NCBI GenBank assembly: GCA_008360975.2
Contig: CM039182.1
Location: forward strand, 52,712,491 to 52,776,490
Length of the DNA stretch: 64,000 bases
Origin: Lichenostomus cassidix
Lineage: Eukaryota > Chordata > Aves > Passeriformes > Meliphagidae
Direction of reading: 5' to 3'
Shown here: piece after piece, positions 1-12,590 of the stretch
Position numbering within the stretch: the stretch's first letter is position 1
Layout of the letters: every line of letters begins with the position of its first letter
The notes under the pieces: generated by a model
The model's input: the letters and a program-made list of their open reading frames with translations, nothing else
Told to the model about the DNA's origin: nothing
Database searches by the model: none
Position numbers and translations under genes: made by a program

Positions 1-3000
1 AGAATTGTATATATGTGCTAAACCAAGCTAGGAGCTCTTCTTTTAGAAGAGCATTTGCCCATTGTCTCCAGCCACATACTCTTGGGAAAGGCTGCTGAGT
101 AGTGATGGGAAATGGATTGTCAGAAAGCAAGTTCTGACACAGAGGAAAGGCAGCATAACTCCAAATCTCTAGGTCTTTTATATCTGTGAAAAGTATTTCT
201 CTCTATGTATTTCTTTTCCAAGAACAGCGCTACTATCACAGCCTGCCTTCTGCTCGGTGCTCTCTCCCTATCTTGTTACCTCCTCATGTTCTTCATTGCT
301 TCTCTCCTTTGTTTTCTCCCTTTTAATCCTTGTGCTTTTGCTTCCTCCAGCTCCATTTAATTTAGAGCAGCCGAGGTTTGCACAGCATGGGTACAGTGAG
401 ATTAACCAGGTTTGGAAAGTTCGCTTTGCTGTGCACACATGCTCTGTTTTCTTCCCTCCACTCCCAGTGTAGAAAAATATGTCCAAAACTGCTGTGAAGC
501 TCCTTAGTGAAGAGCTGGCACAAAGCTCCCTAGCCAGAGCAGTGCCATGCCTTTGTCTTGCACAGAAACCCACACACAGCTTACAACAAACAGAATGCCA
601 ACTGTTAATAAGAATAAAAAATGCCTCCCCACACAACATGCTAGCACTTTAGTTAAAAAAAAGAAAGAAATTAAAAAAGATATCACACAAATCACCAGTC
701 TTTCATTGCTTAATGTAGATGTATTGTACCCCAAACTTGTTTCACTTCATTTGGTGTGAAGCTGTGGTAAGTCCATTAAAGCTGAAGGAGCTGCATCTGC
801 CTAGAACTGGTGCAAGCCAGATCACAATCAGATCCATTACATCTATTGCTATAATATCATCACCTTCCATATGGTGCATCAACCAGTCCGTATGCTGAAC
901 TGAATATTGCCTAAAATCTGTTCATCCCAAAAGCTGCATCCATCTTAGCCTCTCTTACACCAAGAGAAACACCTCCCTGCACCCCACAAATACACAGACA
1001 TTTTCATACAGCTTCTTAAGAGTTCCAGTGTGGTTACAGAGGATTCACCACCCATCTCCACCTACTTCTGAACAGAGATGCTCAGATCAGGCTCTCTGGT
1101 AAAGAGCAGAGCTCAATTTCGTTGGTAGCGTTTATGTAGCCTTGGTCTTTTGTAAGCCGTACACTGCAAATGTGGTCCTTCACTTTTGCTAACTCCTCAC
1201 TTTCGCCAGGATGCATGTGAAGCTTAACTTTTGGAAGTTTCCAGCTTCTTCCTCTCATCTCTTACAAATAGTCAGTGCGTGGACTTTCTAGTCCTGGCTA
1301 ACAACAGCTATATCTAATTGCTTAGAATGTATACCTGTGCCAGTATCCCACCTGTTTTTTCATACTTCACTTCCTTTGGATGAGTACTCTGGTATCCCAT
1401 TACTTTACTGAATATGACTTTCTTCCAAGTTCTTCCAATCCAAGAGTCTTCAAGTCTGATCATGAGCTTACATCCCTGAAAGGAGAGTGTTGGAAACAGG
1501 AATCTTTGAATGACCAACATGCAAATGTGTTTATTTTCCCAATAAGATTGTCACACCTGAACTTCAGTTTAAATGTCTGATCTAATGGGCAGACAGATTT
1601 GCTACTGTTATTCTTGCACTTTCTGCCTCACTGAAATGTCCTCATATTTATTGTAATCAAGTTCCCCACTTTTAAAATATCAAATCTAAGTTGCCACAGA
1701 TCAATACCGTCCAGTGGAGCACAAACACTCACTGTCTGTATTAACTCCTGTTTTTTCCTTAGGGGTAAACTGAACCTCCCCCAAACTATGCATCAAAATG
1801 AATGGCTTTAAATAGCAGTCATCTGTGGTATTAATCAAGTTTCTTCTTAAAACCGTCCCAGATGTGCCACTCAACCAGCTTATACTGGTTTCTGTAAGAA
1901 CACCCACTGTTATTATTGTACCAACAGATTTTGCAACTTCCTTAATTTCTTTTAACGCATGAAGGTCTCAAGCTGAGATCTTTTGCAGCAATGAGGGTGT
2001 GCTAACAGCAGAGGGTTGCATAAATCTGTGCAGCCTTTCCAGCAGAACATGAAGGCTGTAGGTACAGTGTGAAAAAGGGCAGGGTTACTTTAAGTAGCTT
2101 GCCAGCCCTGTAATGTAGCTGACCATTTTCGTTAGCCTGGTAGCTACTGGAAACAGGACAGAGGAGCAGGAGATGTAAACTTGGCCTCACATAGCTGCGT
2201 AGGCACGTGAACACAGATTGTTTGAGCCCAACTGCACTTGTCCAATTCCTTTTTATCCATAGTTTGAGGGACAGGGAGTGTGTCAGGAAACCTGTTAGAA
2301 AAGGCAAGCGGGTGGGCAGGAATCCACAGCCACTCTGCACTAAAGCAGTGAGGGAAAAATGGTGTTTGGCAGAGGATGAGGATCCTATAAAAGGGCTCTC
2401 CATCTGGGATGCTTGGGACATTCTGAGCACTTTTCTTTCCACCGCCCTCAGGCAATGGGAAATTACTACCTCTTGTGAGTGTGGAGAGGAAAAGAACTAG
2501 GCAGTCTCCATTTCAGCATGCAGGAGATAGGGGGGTCCCAGTGCCAGCAATGTCCATTCTGGCAATACTTTGGGCATGTGCTGTGTATGCATGGTCCAAG
2601 GAACATTACAGAAGTTCTCCCCTGTGTTGCAAGCCCCCACAGCTATCTTTTGGATTCTTTGATAAAAGCAGTCCTCAAACTGCTCCCTGTAAAATGACCC
2701 AATGCTCTCTGGATGTGAAAGTTGATTGATATGTTATCTACCATATGTTCTTGATCTGGTCTTTTATTGGCTTTGTCACACTTTAAAATTTGAGATTAAC
2801 ACACTAAAATCAAGATGGTGAAAGCAAAGTCTAAGGAAGGCCCTGTGAAATGACAGCCTACATAGCTGAAAGTCTTCGTACTGCTGGTGTTTTTCAGTCA
2901 TATCCCTAATACAAATATCAAGCTCAGCCCTATGACATTACAGAAATCCAATAACAGTTTTTTATGCAATGGAAACATTTTTGTAGAGACTTACATTTTA

Positions 3001-6000
3001 TTTGGGAACTGGCTATCTGTTACAACCAGAAATTCAAGTCAAAGCAATGGAGTAATATTTCAAAAATGATGAGAGCAAAACAAATAATCACATGAATGGT
3101 ATTATTTTGCAAAACATGTGATCCTCAGTAATTTGTGGTTTTTGGTCTCTGGTGCTAAAACTGTGCTGTGTCTTTAATCAAGCTAATTATGCAAAACTCT
3201 CTGAAGGTCACAAAAGGTTCAGGCAGAGGCTTTTTGATGCTGAAATGCAGACCAAACAGCCATAGTACATTGTTCTGATTAGAAATTAAGCACTGTTTTC
3301 TTCAGACTCTGACCGTATTTCAAATTCCACTGTGAAATACCAGCATTTATACCTTACATATCCTCAGATTGCTTTGCACAGTGCTGCAAAAAAGCAAATT
3401 ACCTTCTCTCTCTCTCTAATGTGGATATGGAAACGAGCTTTCGCATTCCATCACCATGCTCTCTTAAAACATGACATTATACTTACAGCATGTATTTATT
3501 TCTGGCACCCAGCCAGAGAAAAAAAATAGTCCTCTTTCAGAAATACCCCTCCCTGTGAATTGGATTATGTTGTAATCCATTCTGGATCTACCCCAGGCCT
3601 GCTTGCCTTCTGGGGTAAAATGACAACATTTTGGATGGTCTGCAGGGCTGGGTGGAGGGGTTGGACCACCAGGAGATTATGATACAGCCCAGGTTTTGCT
3701 CCCACTCCTTAATTTTATGGCCACAAGGAAAAAACCTGTATACAGAGTGGGCTTTGTCCATCTGCAGAACACACGCTCACCCAGGTGGCTGCCACTCATG
3801 AGGTCATGGTGCAGGACAGTGCGGAGTGGTTTGCAATGCTGGCAAAGAGGTGATGCCAGCCCTGTCTGCCACAACTGGTGTGGGGTGGGCATGGAGTGAC
3901 CTGGGGGCATTTCTACCCCACCAGCACTCCCCAGGGCTGCCAGCCAGGGTGTAAGCCATTGGTGCCATGCCTCACTGCCATGGAGCAGCTTCCAACACTC
4001 CTGCAGAGCTCTGCCGTGGCAATTCTTCCTGCAGGGGCACTGCTTGTGCTGTTTGGTCGCCATTTTACTTTACTCTCTCCCAGAAAACTGCTACTCTCCT
4101 TTATTTTCTTCTTCCTGAGTGGTCTCTGTTGCCACTCCATCTGACTTTGTGGTGAGCTGGGGATCGCTGGTGTTCTGGAAACCTGATCACCACATCTCTG
4201 GCTGCAGTGTAGGGACCAGAACTCTCTTCCACTTAAATTGAGGGCAACTTGATGACAAACTGAAGGGACTTCAGAGAAGGGAAAAAATGAGCCAGAGCTT
4301 AGATGTGGGCTGAAGGAACATGAAGGGAATGGACTTTGCACATATCTTGGCTGAATGATATCTAATTGGGGTATGATAATTCCCCATAAGTCTTAGGAGG
4401 ATATAAACACTTAAGAGGCAAAGGGATTGATTAGGAACAGAGAAGGGAGTATAAGTGGAATTAATGAGATGAAACAGAGAGCAGGAAGATTTACGCTTTA
4501 GAGTAACATTTCCTATTAATGAGATCTACTACAGTGTGGGGTAGAATTCCAAGGAGAAGCAACGAAAACCCTGTTGCTTAAGTTATTTCAGGGAAGACTG
4601 GACAAAACACTCAAGAACACACTGTAGGGAACAATTCCACAGTGACAGGGGATGATAAAGAGGATCTAATAGTAGCTCTTTCCATTTTAATTTATATGAT
4701 GACCTTATACTAGAGAGCCTTTTTTTGAGCTGCCAACCAGTCATCAGTAAAAGAAACATGCTAAAAGTCCTTCTGGCATTCCACAAAAGTCCCATTTTTC
4801 CCTACTTCCCAAGTCCTGTTTATTACACATATACACTACAGACATGATGATTTATAGCAGAAACGTCATCCTCCAGTCATCACAGTTTGCTGAGTTACTG
4901 CAGGGTCTGCGAATAGTGGTTATCTTGAGTGCCCTATGAGCTAAAACATCACTGCAAAGCACAGTCTGATGATTCAATATTAATTTCCTGGCTTTGAAGA
5001 ATTGAGATGTCAAATCTTCAGTGCCATTTTAAAACCATTTCTTTTTCCTATTACCTTTTCTTCGCATACTCAGGCAACTGTGTAGAATAGCATTTGGAAA
5101 ATCTTTGCACATAGAGTCTTATTAGGAGAAAGGCAGTACTGAGCATTATTCAGTAAAAATAGGAGGTGAGGGAAGGCTGTCTGTACTGCAAAAGGTAGAA
5201 TAAGAGAAAGGAAATTCTCACTGAGGACACTTCTGTACTGTTGACTTTGTAATACATACCTTTTTATATTGCATGAGCTCTATTTTTTGATTGCTTTACA
5301 TCGTATACATGAGTGACACACTCTCATTTCAGTAATGGAGGGCAGTAAATGTTTCCTGAATGTTTAACCTAATAATTTGAGTTGTGAAGTGACAGCAGAA
5401 ATTTCCTGGAGAGGTAGAGGAGAGCAGTAGAGTCAGCTGCTAGAAGTAATGTAGACAAAGCCCATCTTGCTTTAGATGAGGAGAGATTAGATGCCTGCTC
5501 AAGTTCCTTTTCAGCCTTTTTTTTTTTTTAGCCTTTTCTTTTTTTTTTTTTTTACAGTATTTTCCATCGGTTTCTCTGCAAAGTTGCCAGACATCAATCT
5601 GCCAAAATACGCGCAGATGCATATAGGTCAGCTAAAGCAAGCATCAGTAGACTCTAAGGTCAATACAGATTGTTGAGTTTATCTTTTCCAGTGTTTCTGA
5701 ACATTTTCCAAATCATGATCTCATATGACTACAGTGCAGAATACAAGGCCCTTTTCCCTCTTCTTGACTGTAAAGGAAGGGCAGCTGAACTGAGGATTGG
5801 GAGCAAAGGTTCAACCCCTGACCAGGACAGCACACACCAGCCCCGGTGCAGACAGGAGCACAGTTGCATGGCTTGAGTGTGCAAGCAGCAAAATGCACAG
5901 ACAGGACACAAGGCATGCACAGAGAGGGAGCCAAGGTCTGCTGTCTGCCACACACCCTATGAATTGCTGGTAAAAGGTGACTGATTTTGACAGACTCATA

Positions 6001-6084
6001 CTCATGTATACTAAAACTGTTCAGAGACTCGTGCTAGCATATACCACAGCTAATGCTGACTTCATTAAAGCCCCCTGGTCAATG
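1..6084. other. Unique noncoding sequence, no gene seen
   Basis: No open frame here resembles a known protein; the longest (146 codons, minus strand, 2002-2442) shows no domain, no codon pattern and no splice context. A locally GC-richer patch at about 3630-4060 carries several overlapping open frames on both strands, which is what base composition alone produces. A poly-T tract lies at 5517-5553. Otherwise I recognise nothing. Confidence 0.7.
5517..5553. repeat. Poly-T tract interrupted once
   Basis: Two T runs (5517-5529 and about 5540-5553) are separated by a short AGCC-containing spacer. It could be the reverse complement of a retroposed poly-A tail, but I recognise no element next to it. 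Confidence 0.8.
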
Positions 6085-6225
6085 AAAGCAATTGTGTGTT
6101 GTCTAGTGGTTGGACTGGAAGACAGGAAAGGATTTGATTCAGTGCTAGCTGTGCTACTGACTCATGGTTTACCCTTCAAGTAAGTCATTTGACCTTTTCA
6201 TAGTTCAGTCAATCTGGCTGAAAAA
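6085..6225 (+). repeat. Ancient MIR-like (CORE-SINE) remnant
   Basis: The order of blocks follows a MIR-type SINE read forward. A 'CTAGTGGTTGGACTGGAAGAC' like head (tRNA-derived part) begins near 6102. A degraded B-box-like stretch (GATTTGATTCA) sits near 6134. The core follows, with 'TAGCTGTGCTACTGACTC' and then 'AAGTAAGTCATTTGACCTTTT', which resembles the 'gtgaccttgggcaagtcacttaacct' block of the family. Divergence is high, as expected for an amniote-age repeat. The family call is from memory. Confidence 0.55.
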
Positions 6226-9200
6226 TTGTGCAGGAAGAAGGGAAAAGGACTGTTCTTACTGAAAACCACAGAAGGAATGAGTTTTCTTAGGGCAAAAAAG
6301 TAAGACACAATATCAGAATGAGAGTCAGGGTCAGAACCTCCCTGGCCTTTTCCACTCAGGACGTCTGGTAGTATCATCATTATCACAGAAAATAATTTAC
6401 TTCAAGTATTATTTCTAGCTCAGAAACCAAAAGGAAATATTCAGTGCCTGTGCCAGGTACACTCAGCTCCTGAATAGATTGAAGAACTATCTGAATGGAT
6501 TTAATAACTTTTGACTTCTCTACATGGATCACATTTAAAGGGTATAAATAACCAGAGCAAAAACTGGAACAGAGATGGATTTATATTACTAATATTTTAA
6601 TTTTTTTTTCTGATGGGAAAATGGAAAAAAGTAGGGACTTAAAAATACCTTTTTTTCCTTGTGTTATGCTTTCTGTCAGATTTTGTACTATAGAGACCTA
6701 AAGAACATTTTTTGGCAAAATACCAAGCTAAATACAAAGTGGTGTAAGTTCCTAATAATGGAAAGAAAGTTGTGGTGGGAAAGTGTCTAGAGCAGATTTT
6801 GTAGACAGAAGGTCCCTGAATTGGCTGCAGAAACAATTCCTTTTTCAGAATGTCTTCCTTATTTTGAAAATATAAATAGCTCTAATTAAAAGCCCCAACC
6901 TTTTTCTTTTCATTTCAGTAGGAAGTGGAGTTGTAAAAGATTGATTTAGGCCAGTACCTCTATAAAGTGGTGAAAACAGTAATGACCTGTAAGGGAAACT
7001 GAAATTCAATGGGGGCTGAATTTGTGGTTCTGGGTATCTTGAAAATACCTCTGGTTTTGTGAGAAACCTCTACTAGACCTATGAAATCAGAGTCCTTCTG
7101 GATTTCAGGAACATTTGAACTAGAGTGAAAGGCCCTGACTGTGACAAACTGCTCATGCTGAGAATAGCACTCCAAACATACAGCACCACATGACGCATTT
7201 CTGCGCACGGGGTCTTAGGGGGATAATTGAATCAAAACCCACAAGTACTCCATAATGAGGGAATCATATGCAAAATGCCAAAGGTGAGTGGGGCTATTGG
7301 ACTCAGGCACTGTGAATTTTCAGTGGAAACTGAGTCTGCTTTGAGTTTGATATCAGGTGAAATATTGAGACCTGATGGTAGAAATATTAGTAGAAGTGTG
7401 ACTTTAGTATTGCAGCTTTCACATTGCTGACTTGTCAGTCGTTTATCAAGTGGCCTAAAAGAGACATGCCTTACGAAGAAATGCTTATATATTTTCACAG
7501 GTGCAAGTTTTTTATTTAGGTCTTCTGAACTTCCTTTCAGAAATCTCAGGAAGTATCTTGCTCTTTCTTGGTCTAGATACAAGGATTATCAGAGCTTTTA
7601 TGTTAATAAGACCCAGTAACTATGACAGCATTACACAATAGGCATCATTAGCGGGGAGAAGCTGGAATGTGGAGATGGATTTTATCCGTCAGAAGTTTTA
7701 TTGTTGTAAAATGTGATACAGATAGGAATATTTTTATGAGTCCCAGGGTTACCACTTCTCCATCAGCATCATGAGAAGAAAAGAAGACTCTCAACTTTAT
7801 TTTCAATTAGGTGGTAAAACATGACCAAGAAGCTCTTTGTGGGCTCCTGTGTATTAATCACCATAACTGAACTGCTATGTTAAAAGACACAGAGGACATA
7901 ATGGACAATAGAGGTCTGGCAAGATTTCAGAGTAAACAAATCTGAACTGAAACCTTAGATTTCTTTGAACTCAGACCTGACCTTGTCCTAAGCTGGATTT
8001 AAATCCAGAAATTATTCTCTTGGCTTATACACAGAAAGTCAAAGCTGTACTTCTAGATATGGAACCATGAACTCTGATGCTCTGAAATAGTGACACACAT
8101 GTGTATCACCTGGAAAGTTAAAGTATTTTCATGTAGATTTTGATAGGAGCTGTCAGCATTTTAGGCATGTTTCATCTGTTAGAGTTCTGAACAATTTCAA
8201 AAGTCTTGCTCTCAATCTGTGCAGACACTTCATTTTTAAAATTACCCTGTTACTTATATGTAGGACAATAATTTCCCAAATGGCTATATTTTTCTCATAT
8301 AATGCAATCTGGAGGGGAATACTATCTCTTTCTCTCATGTTTTTACCTTGTTAATAAGTAATTTTGTACATTCAGATCATAGTGATATCATAACATCAAG
8401 AAATTAAAAATTTGGCCATAAAGTACAAGTGAAACATGACCACAATACAGGAAGAACATTCCTGAAGCAACCCAAAGATTTCTTATTTCTTTCAAGCTCG
8501 CTTTTACAGCAATATTGCATAAATTACCTTACATTTTGCAACAAACAAAAGCAATTGAGCCAAGTCCAAAGGAGAGATGCAACAAACAACTTTTTGCCAT
8601 GCATTGAGCTGGTCAAATGCAAACCAGCTGCATGCTAGAAGTAATGGATGCATGGCAATTATGTGTGAGCTAAATATGCCCTGAATTCTTCAGGCCCAGC
8701 CAGCTTTAGAATTTAGATGTTTTCTTTCTTCCTTCTTTCTTTAATGAAGGTTTAGCAAACAGTTGAAACTCTGCTGCAAAATAAATTTCCACTGCTGTCC
8801 CTACCTTAGTAAAACACCCTTTCCTTCACCTCAAGTGTCATTGTACTGGGCTGCAAGTTATTACTCTGATTTCTATATCATCAGAAATTGGCATTTTGTC
8901 ATAAATTGCATCAATAAAAAATACCCAACCTTTAAAATTGTGACCCATCTCTGCTCCTAAAAATGAAACTATCCTCTACCATCCCACCATTCTCAGCCTT
9001 TCCTCAAATTGGAAAAACATTCCAACTATATCACCTTACCCAAAAGGAACAATCAGATTAAATCCTGATATTGGAGGGAAGTAATTTTCTGCTTGACCTT
9101 GAGGGTGAGGCATGGGCTGAACAGAAAGGGGAGATTCCTGATTACACAACCCAGTAACTATACTTGGAAGGCCCCAAAAAATTAGACTGGGAAGTTAGGT

Positions 9201-10001
9201 TCCTTTTAATCACAACATAACTGCAGTGGTATTTTTAGTGACTTGTTTATTTCTCCAAAATCCCCCTAAAGAATAAATACCAGAAAACCCTACTGGACCT
9301 GTACAGGTAAACAGAGAAGAGACACTTTCTAGTAAGGTTTAAGAAAATTTGCCTGAAACAGCTGTTCAGCTGGCACATCCAGCTGGCAGAATGGCACAGC
9401 ATAAGCCATTGGTACTGATGTGGGTTAGTCTCACTTATGAATAATCTCAGATCTATGCCAATAAAAGATTTATCATGCAAGGCTATGTCTTTTCCCCCTT
9501 CCACTCTGACTAAAGTGAAATCAAAACTAATCAGTAAATAACTTTAACCTTGGTTGGGTTTCTCATTAATTTGTGGTTTCTCATTTCCCACAACTCCATC
9601 ACTGCACAAAACTTCCCTTTTTACCGACGGTTCACTGTTTACATGATAAACAAACTCCCTGCATTACCCTTCTGGACTTGAATTGCTCAAGCGTGAGTGC
9701 TTCAGCACATCCCACTTCCTTACCAGCCCCTTGAAATCTTCTCGATGACAGCGCTTGGTGACCACAACAGGCAGTGAGTACTAGTATTGCAGTACAGAGA
9801 ATTTCCCCCCACCAATGAAGCATAGCATTCAGTTTCTCCAGCTGTTCTTCTCATTCCTGGAAACCTGCTGGAAAAAGCCACTGTGGAGTTAAACGGACTA
9901 TCTTGGCACAGAGGCATCATCCACATCTCCAAAGAACTTACTAAAGAGGGTGGGTTTCGTGCCCTGAGACTGGCACTGCTGGGATAGAAAAATGCTTTAA
10001 A
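6226..10001. other. Unique noncoding sequence, no gene seen
   Basis: This stretch is AT-rich with no recognisable coding or RNA gene. A short pyrimidine-rich CTTT/CTTC run is present near 8718-8742. Open frames are all under about 120 codons and unrelated to known families. Confidence 0.7.
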
Positions 10002-10008
10002 GTGTGCA

Positions 10009-10039
<31 letters not shown>

Positions 10040-10058
10040 GTGTGTGTGTATGTGTGTT
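10002..10058. repeat. (TG)n microsatellite
   Basis: About 28 dinucleotide units of TG/GT with four visible interruptions (a CA near 10007, a C near 10035 and an A near 10050). Interruptions usually lower slippage. Alternating purine-pyrimidine tracts of this kind can adopt Z-form DNA. Confidence 0.95.
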
Positions 10059-12477
10059 AACTGGAATCTCACCAAAAGGAAGGACATTTCTCTAGGGGTT
10101 TAACTGGGACAATTGACTCCCTTTGAGCTGCTGGCATGGAGGAAATGCCTGCAAGAAAATGCTTCATGCCAATGCTCATCCTTTCCTTGCCACCTCTGAT
10201 TTCCTGTGCCATTCTGGATACACAAAATGATGGCTTGCATCTGATAGGTGCAGCCCTTCCCCAAGTGGAAGCCTGCACCCCAAAGCACAGCAAGGAACTC
10301 AATCTACTCATTTCTCCCACTGGCACAGGGATATCAGCCAGTATCAACAGAGGGTGGATATTTCTGTCTCTTTTTCTTTCCTTCTTTACTAAGTAAAACA
10401 TTTCAGGCAAAAGTCTCAGAAATAAGACTTCAACACTTACCTGCTGTAATATACATCACTTAGGTGATTTTGTTTGCTGTGGAAAAATACATTCCACAAA
10501 ATCAGTTTTTCTATGAGGACTTCTTAGAGATAAATGCTACTGAGGTATATATGAGCACCAGGAATGGCTCTATCCCATCAGTCCTGCCCGTCCAATAAAC
10601 CTCTTCATCTCATAGGTCTTTCAGCTGCATCCTTCCAAAATTACTTCTGGGAATCAATTGACAAGAACCATGAGAAAAAACACCAAAATCCACCAGCAAC
10701 TTTGGTTATACTTGTCACTTTACTCCAGCACAGGATTCTCTATCTACAAAATCAGGGGGTTTTATACAGTATACACAATTTACCAAGTTAATTTTTGTGT
10801 TCCTCCCAATTAAATAAACAGTAAGAGGCAGGACCCAGCTTCAGATCCAGGGATACCATCTGTCACAACCTGGCTCAGTCCCATTGTGTAAGGTCACCAG
10901 TCTGCTGTGAGTGGGCTCTATCCATGGGGTCCCACCTGCTTCAAACCCAGACATTTCTGAGGCAAATGCCCTCCCCTTGCACTCCCTGGGGCCCCAGAGC
11001 TCCTATAACTCCATTCCAGGGAGGTGAAACCCTACAGGACAGCCAGCCCCACCCTGTGCTGCCTGAGGCTCATGCACACTTCTCGGAAACTCATCTGGGG
11101 CTTCAGGGGAGCATTTCCACACTTCCAGTTTAACCTCCCCACCAAGACAATGTGATGCGAAAGCAAGGATCAAAGTTTAAGCAGAAGAATGTCTGAACCA
11201 CAGACATGGTACTCTTAAATGGATTTGAAAATCATAGACTTCTGAAAAAGGGCAAAGTCCTGGCTTAGTCACCCTTTCTTGTGAATGCAAGGGCTGGGAT
11301 GAGCCCATCCTTTTTGTCCACACACTCTCACACAAGACTTACCCATGTTTAGCTGCTGTCTGCTTCAGTGTCCCCACCAGGAACCCTTGGCCCTTTTGTC
11401 TCCACTCTTCTGTATTAAAAAAGAAGTCCCTTGCAAAGGCCAGCAGCTAGAATATGTTCAGCATACTTACCTCCAATTTTACATCATGGTGGCTTCTTAC
11501 AGCTACTGCCAATAAAGGACTCCAAGCATATTTCTGAGGCAGAGCCAACCCGGCAAGCTCCCTGCATGATGTTTAGATGTGTGTCCAGGAAGACACAAAA
11601 TAAAGTCATTCTATCTGACCCAAATACACGCGTGGTGCTTTAGGAGAAGGATCGTAGCTGAGGCACTGCTATGGAGTCAGTGTCATGGAGCAGGAGGTCA
11701 CTGAAGATAAGGATCCCTCTTCCCAGCTGAATGGCAGTGTGCTCACAACCAGTTAAAGACCAGCAGAGCAGAGCCCCAGCATTACAGGGCTGAAAGGAGG
11801 ATCTCACTTTGATATCACTTTGATATGGCTGTATTTAAAGTTTCAGTCATACAAATACTACAAGGGAGTGCCTACAGATAAATGTATTTTCTGGATTGCA
11901 CTCAGTGTACTTACTACTTTGTAAGATATCTTCATACTGGTTTTGACATAATTTGAATTTTTGTATTTATTTCTGAAACCAGTTAACTTCCTGGAAGTGT
12001 TCTGGGCACAAAACCAGTGAAATTATCATTAGACTTGAAAGGATGTTCTGTGATGAGAAACTAAAAGCAAGTGTCTTACCTACCTAGAGAAAAATAAGTT
12101 CTTTAGAGAAAAGCAACTGCCTGCCTTTTAATCTGTGTTAAATTTAAACATGCACATATTACATAAATGAGAATGATGCTGAAGTGGACATTATGAATAC
12201 TGCACAATAAAAACCGTATTTTAATGAGGTTTTTACTATATCAAGTAAAATGCACAGCCTTTATGTGTAATCACCTAAACAGTAATTATGGATGTACATG
12301 TATGTGTAGTGGTATATGTGCATGTGTGTATTTTTAGAAACAAATTTGAAAAATGAGAATAAAAAATATGAAGAAGGACATTTACGATGGATCAAGGAAT
12401 AGCAAGGAATAGTGGAGAAAAACCTCCCTCAAAGTTAAGAAAAGGCATACTTATCAATGTACCTTAAATTGACAGAT
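10059..12477. other. Unique noncoding sequence, no gene seen
   Basis: No gene is recognisable. The part at about 10840-11130 is GC-richer than its surroundings but carries no identifiable element. A perfect 11-bp direct duplication (TCACTTTGATA twice) occupies 11804-11825. Confidence 0.65.
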
Positions 12478-12590
12478 TTCACAGAATATTCTGAGTTATA
12501 ATTGACCCACAAGGTTCACTGACTCCCATTCTGAAAGTGAATGGCCCATGCAGGGATTGAACCCATGACCTCAGTGTTATTATGAAACTA
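12478..12590 (-). repeat. tRNA-Ile-derived SINE with CR1-like tail (TguSINE1-like), 5'-truncated
   Basis: Read on the minus strand, 12590-12541 matches the 3' half of a tRNA-Ile gene. An anticodon-region-like 'AATAACACTGAGGTCATGGG' leads into a B-box-like 'GGTTCAATCC' (complement of 12554-12563) and an acceptor-stem-like 'TGCATGGGCCAT'. The remaining 12541-12478 resembles a CR1-type 3' tail ending in 'CTCAGAATATTCTGTGAA'. The A-box half of the tRNA is missing, so the copy is 5'-truncated or decayed and cannot be an active Pol III gene. A tRNA-Ile head plus CR1 tail is the architecture I know from passerine TguSINE1, mobilised by the CR1 machinery. It is the best taxonomic clue in the window. 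Confidence 0.75.

Noticed and set aside
2002..2442. 146-codon minus-strand frame
   Set aside because: No recognisable domain or start context; overlapped by another frame of 103 codons on the same strand.
3677..4343. Several overlapping frames of 88-142 codons on both strands
   Set aside because: All lie in a GC-richer patch where stop codons are rarer. None reads as a known protein, and no single frame stands out.
10840..11130. GC-richer stretch starting TGTCACAACC as a possible LTR
   Set aside because: No matching 3' end, poly-A signal layout or target-site duplication could be found.
12541..12590. Functional tRNA-Ile gene
   Set aside because: Only the 3' half is present, the A box is missing and the sequence runs into a CR1-like tail, so it is a SINE remnant.
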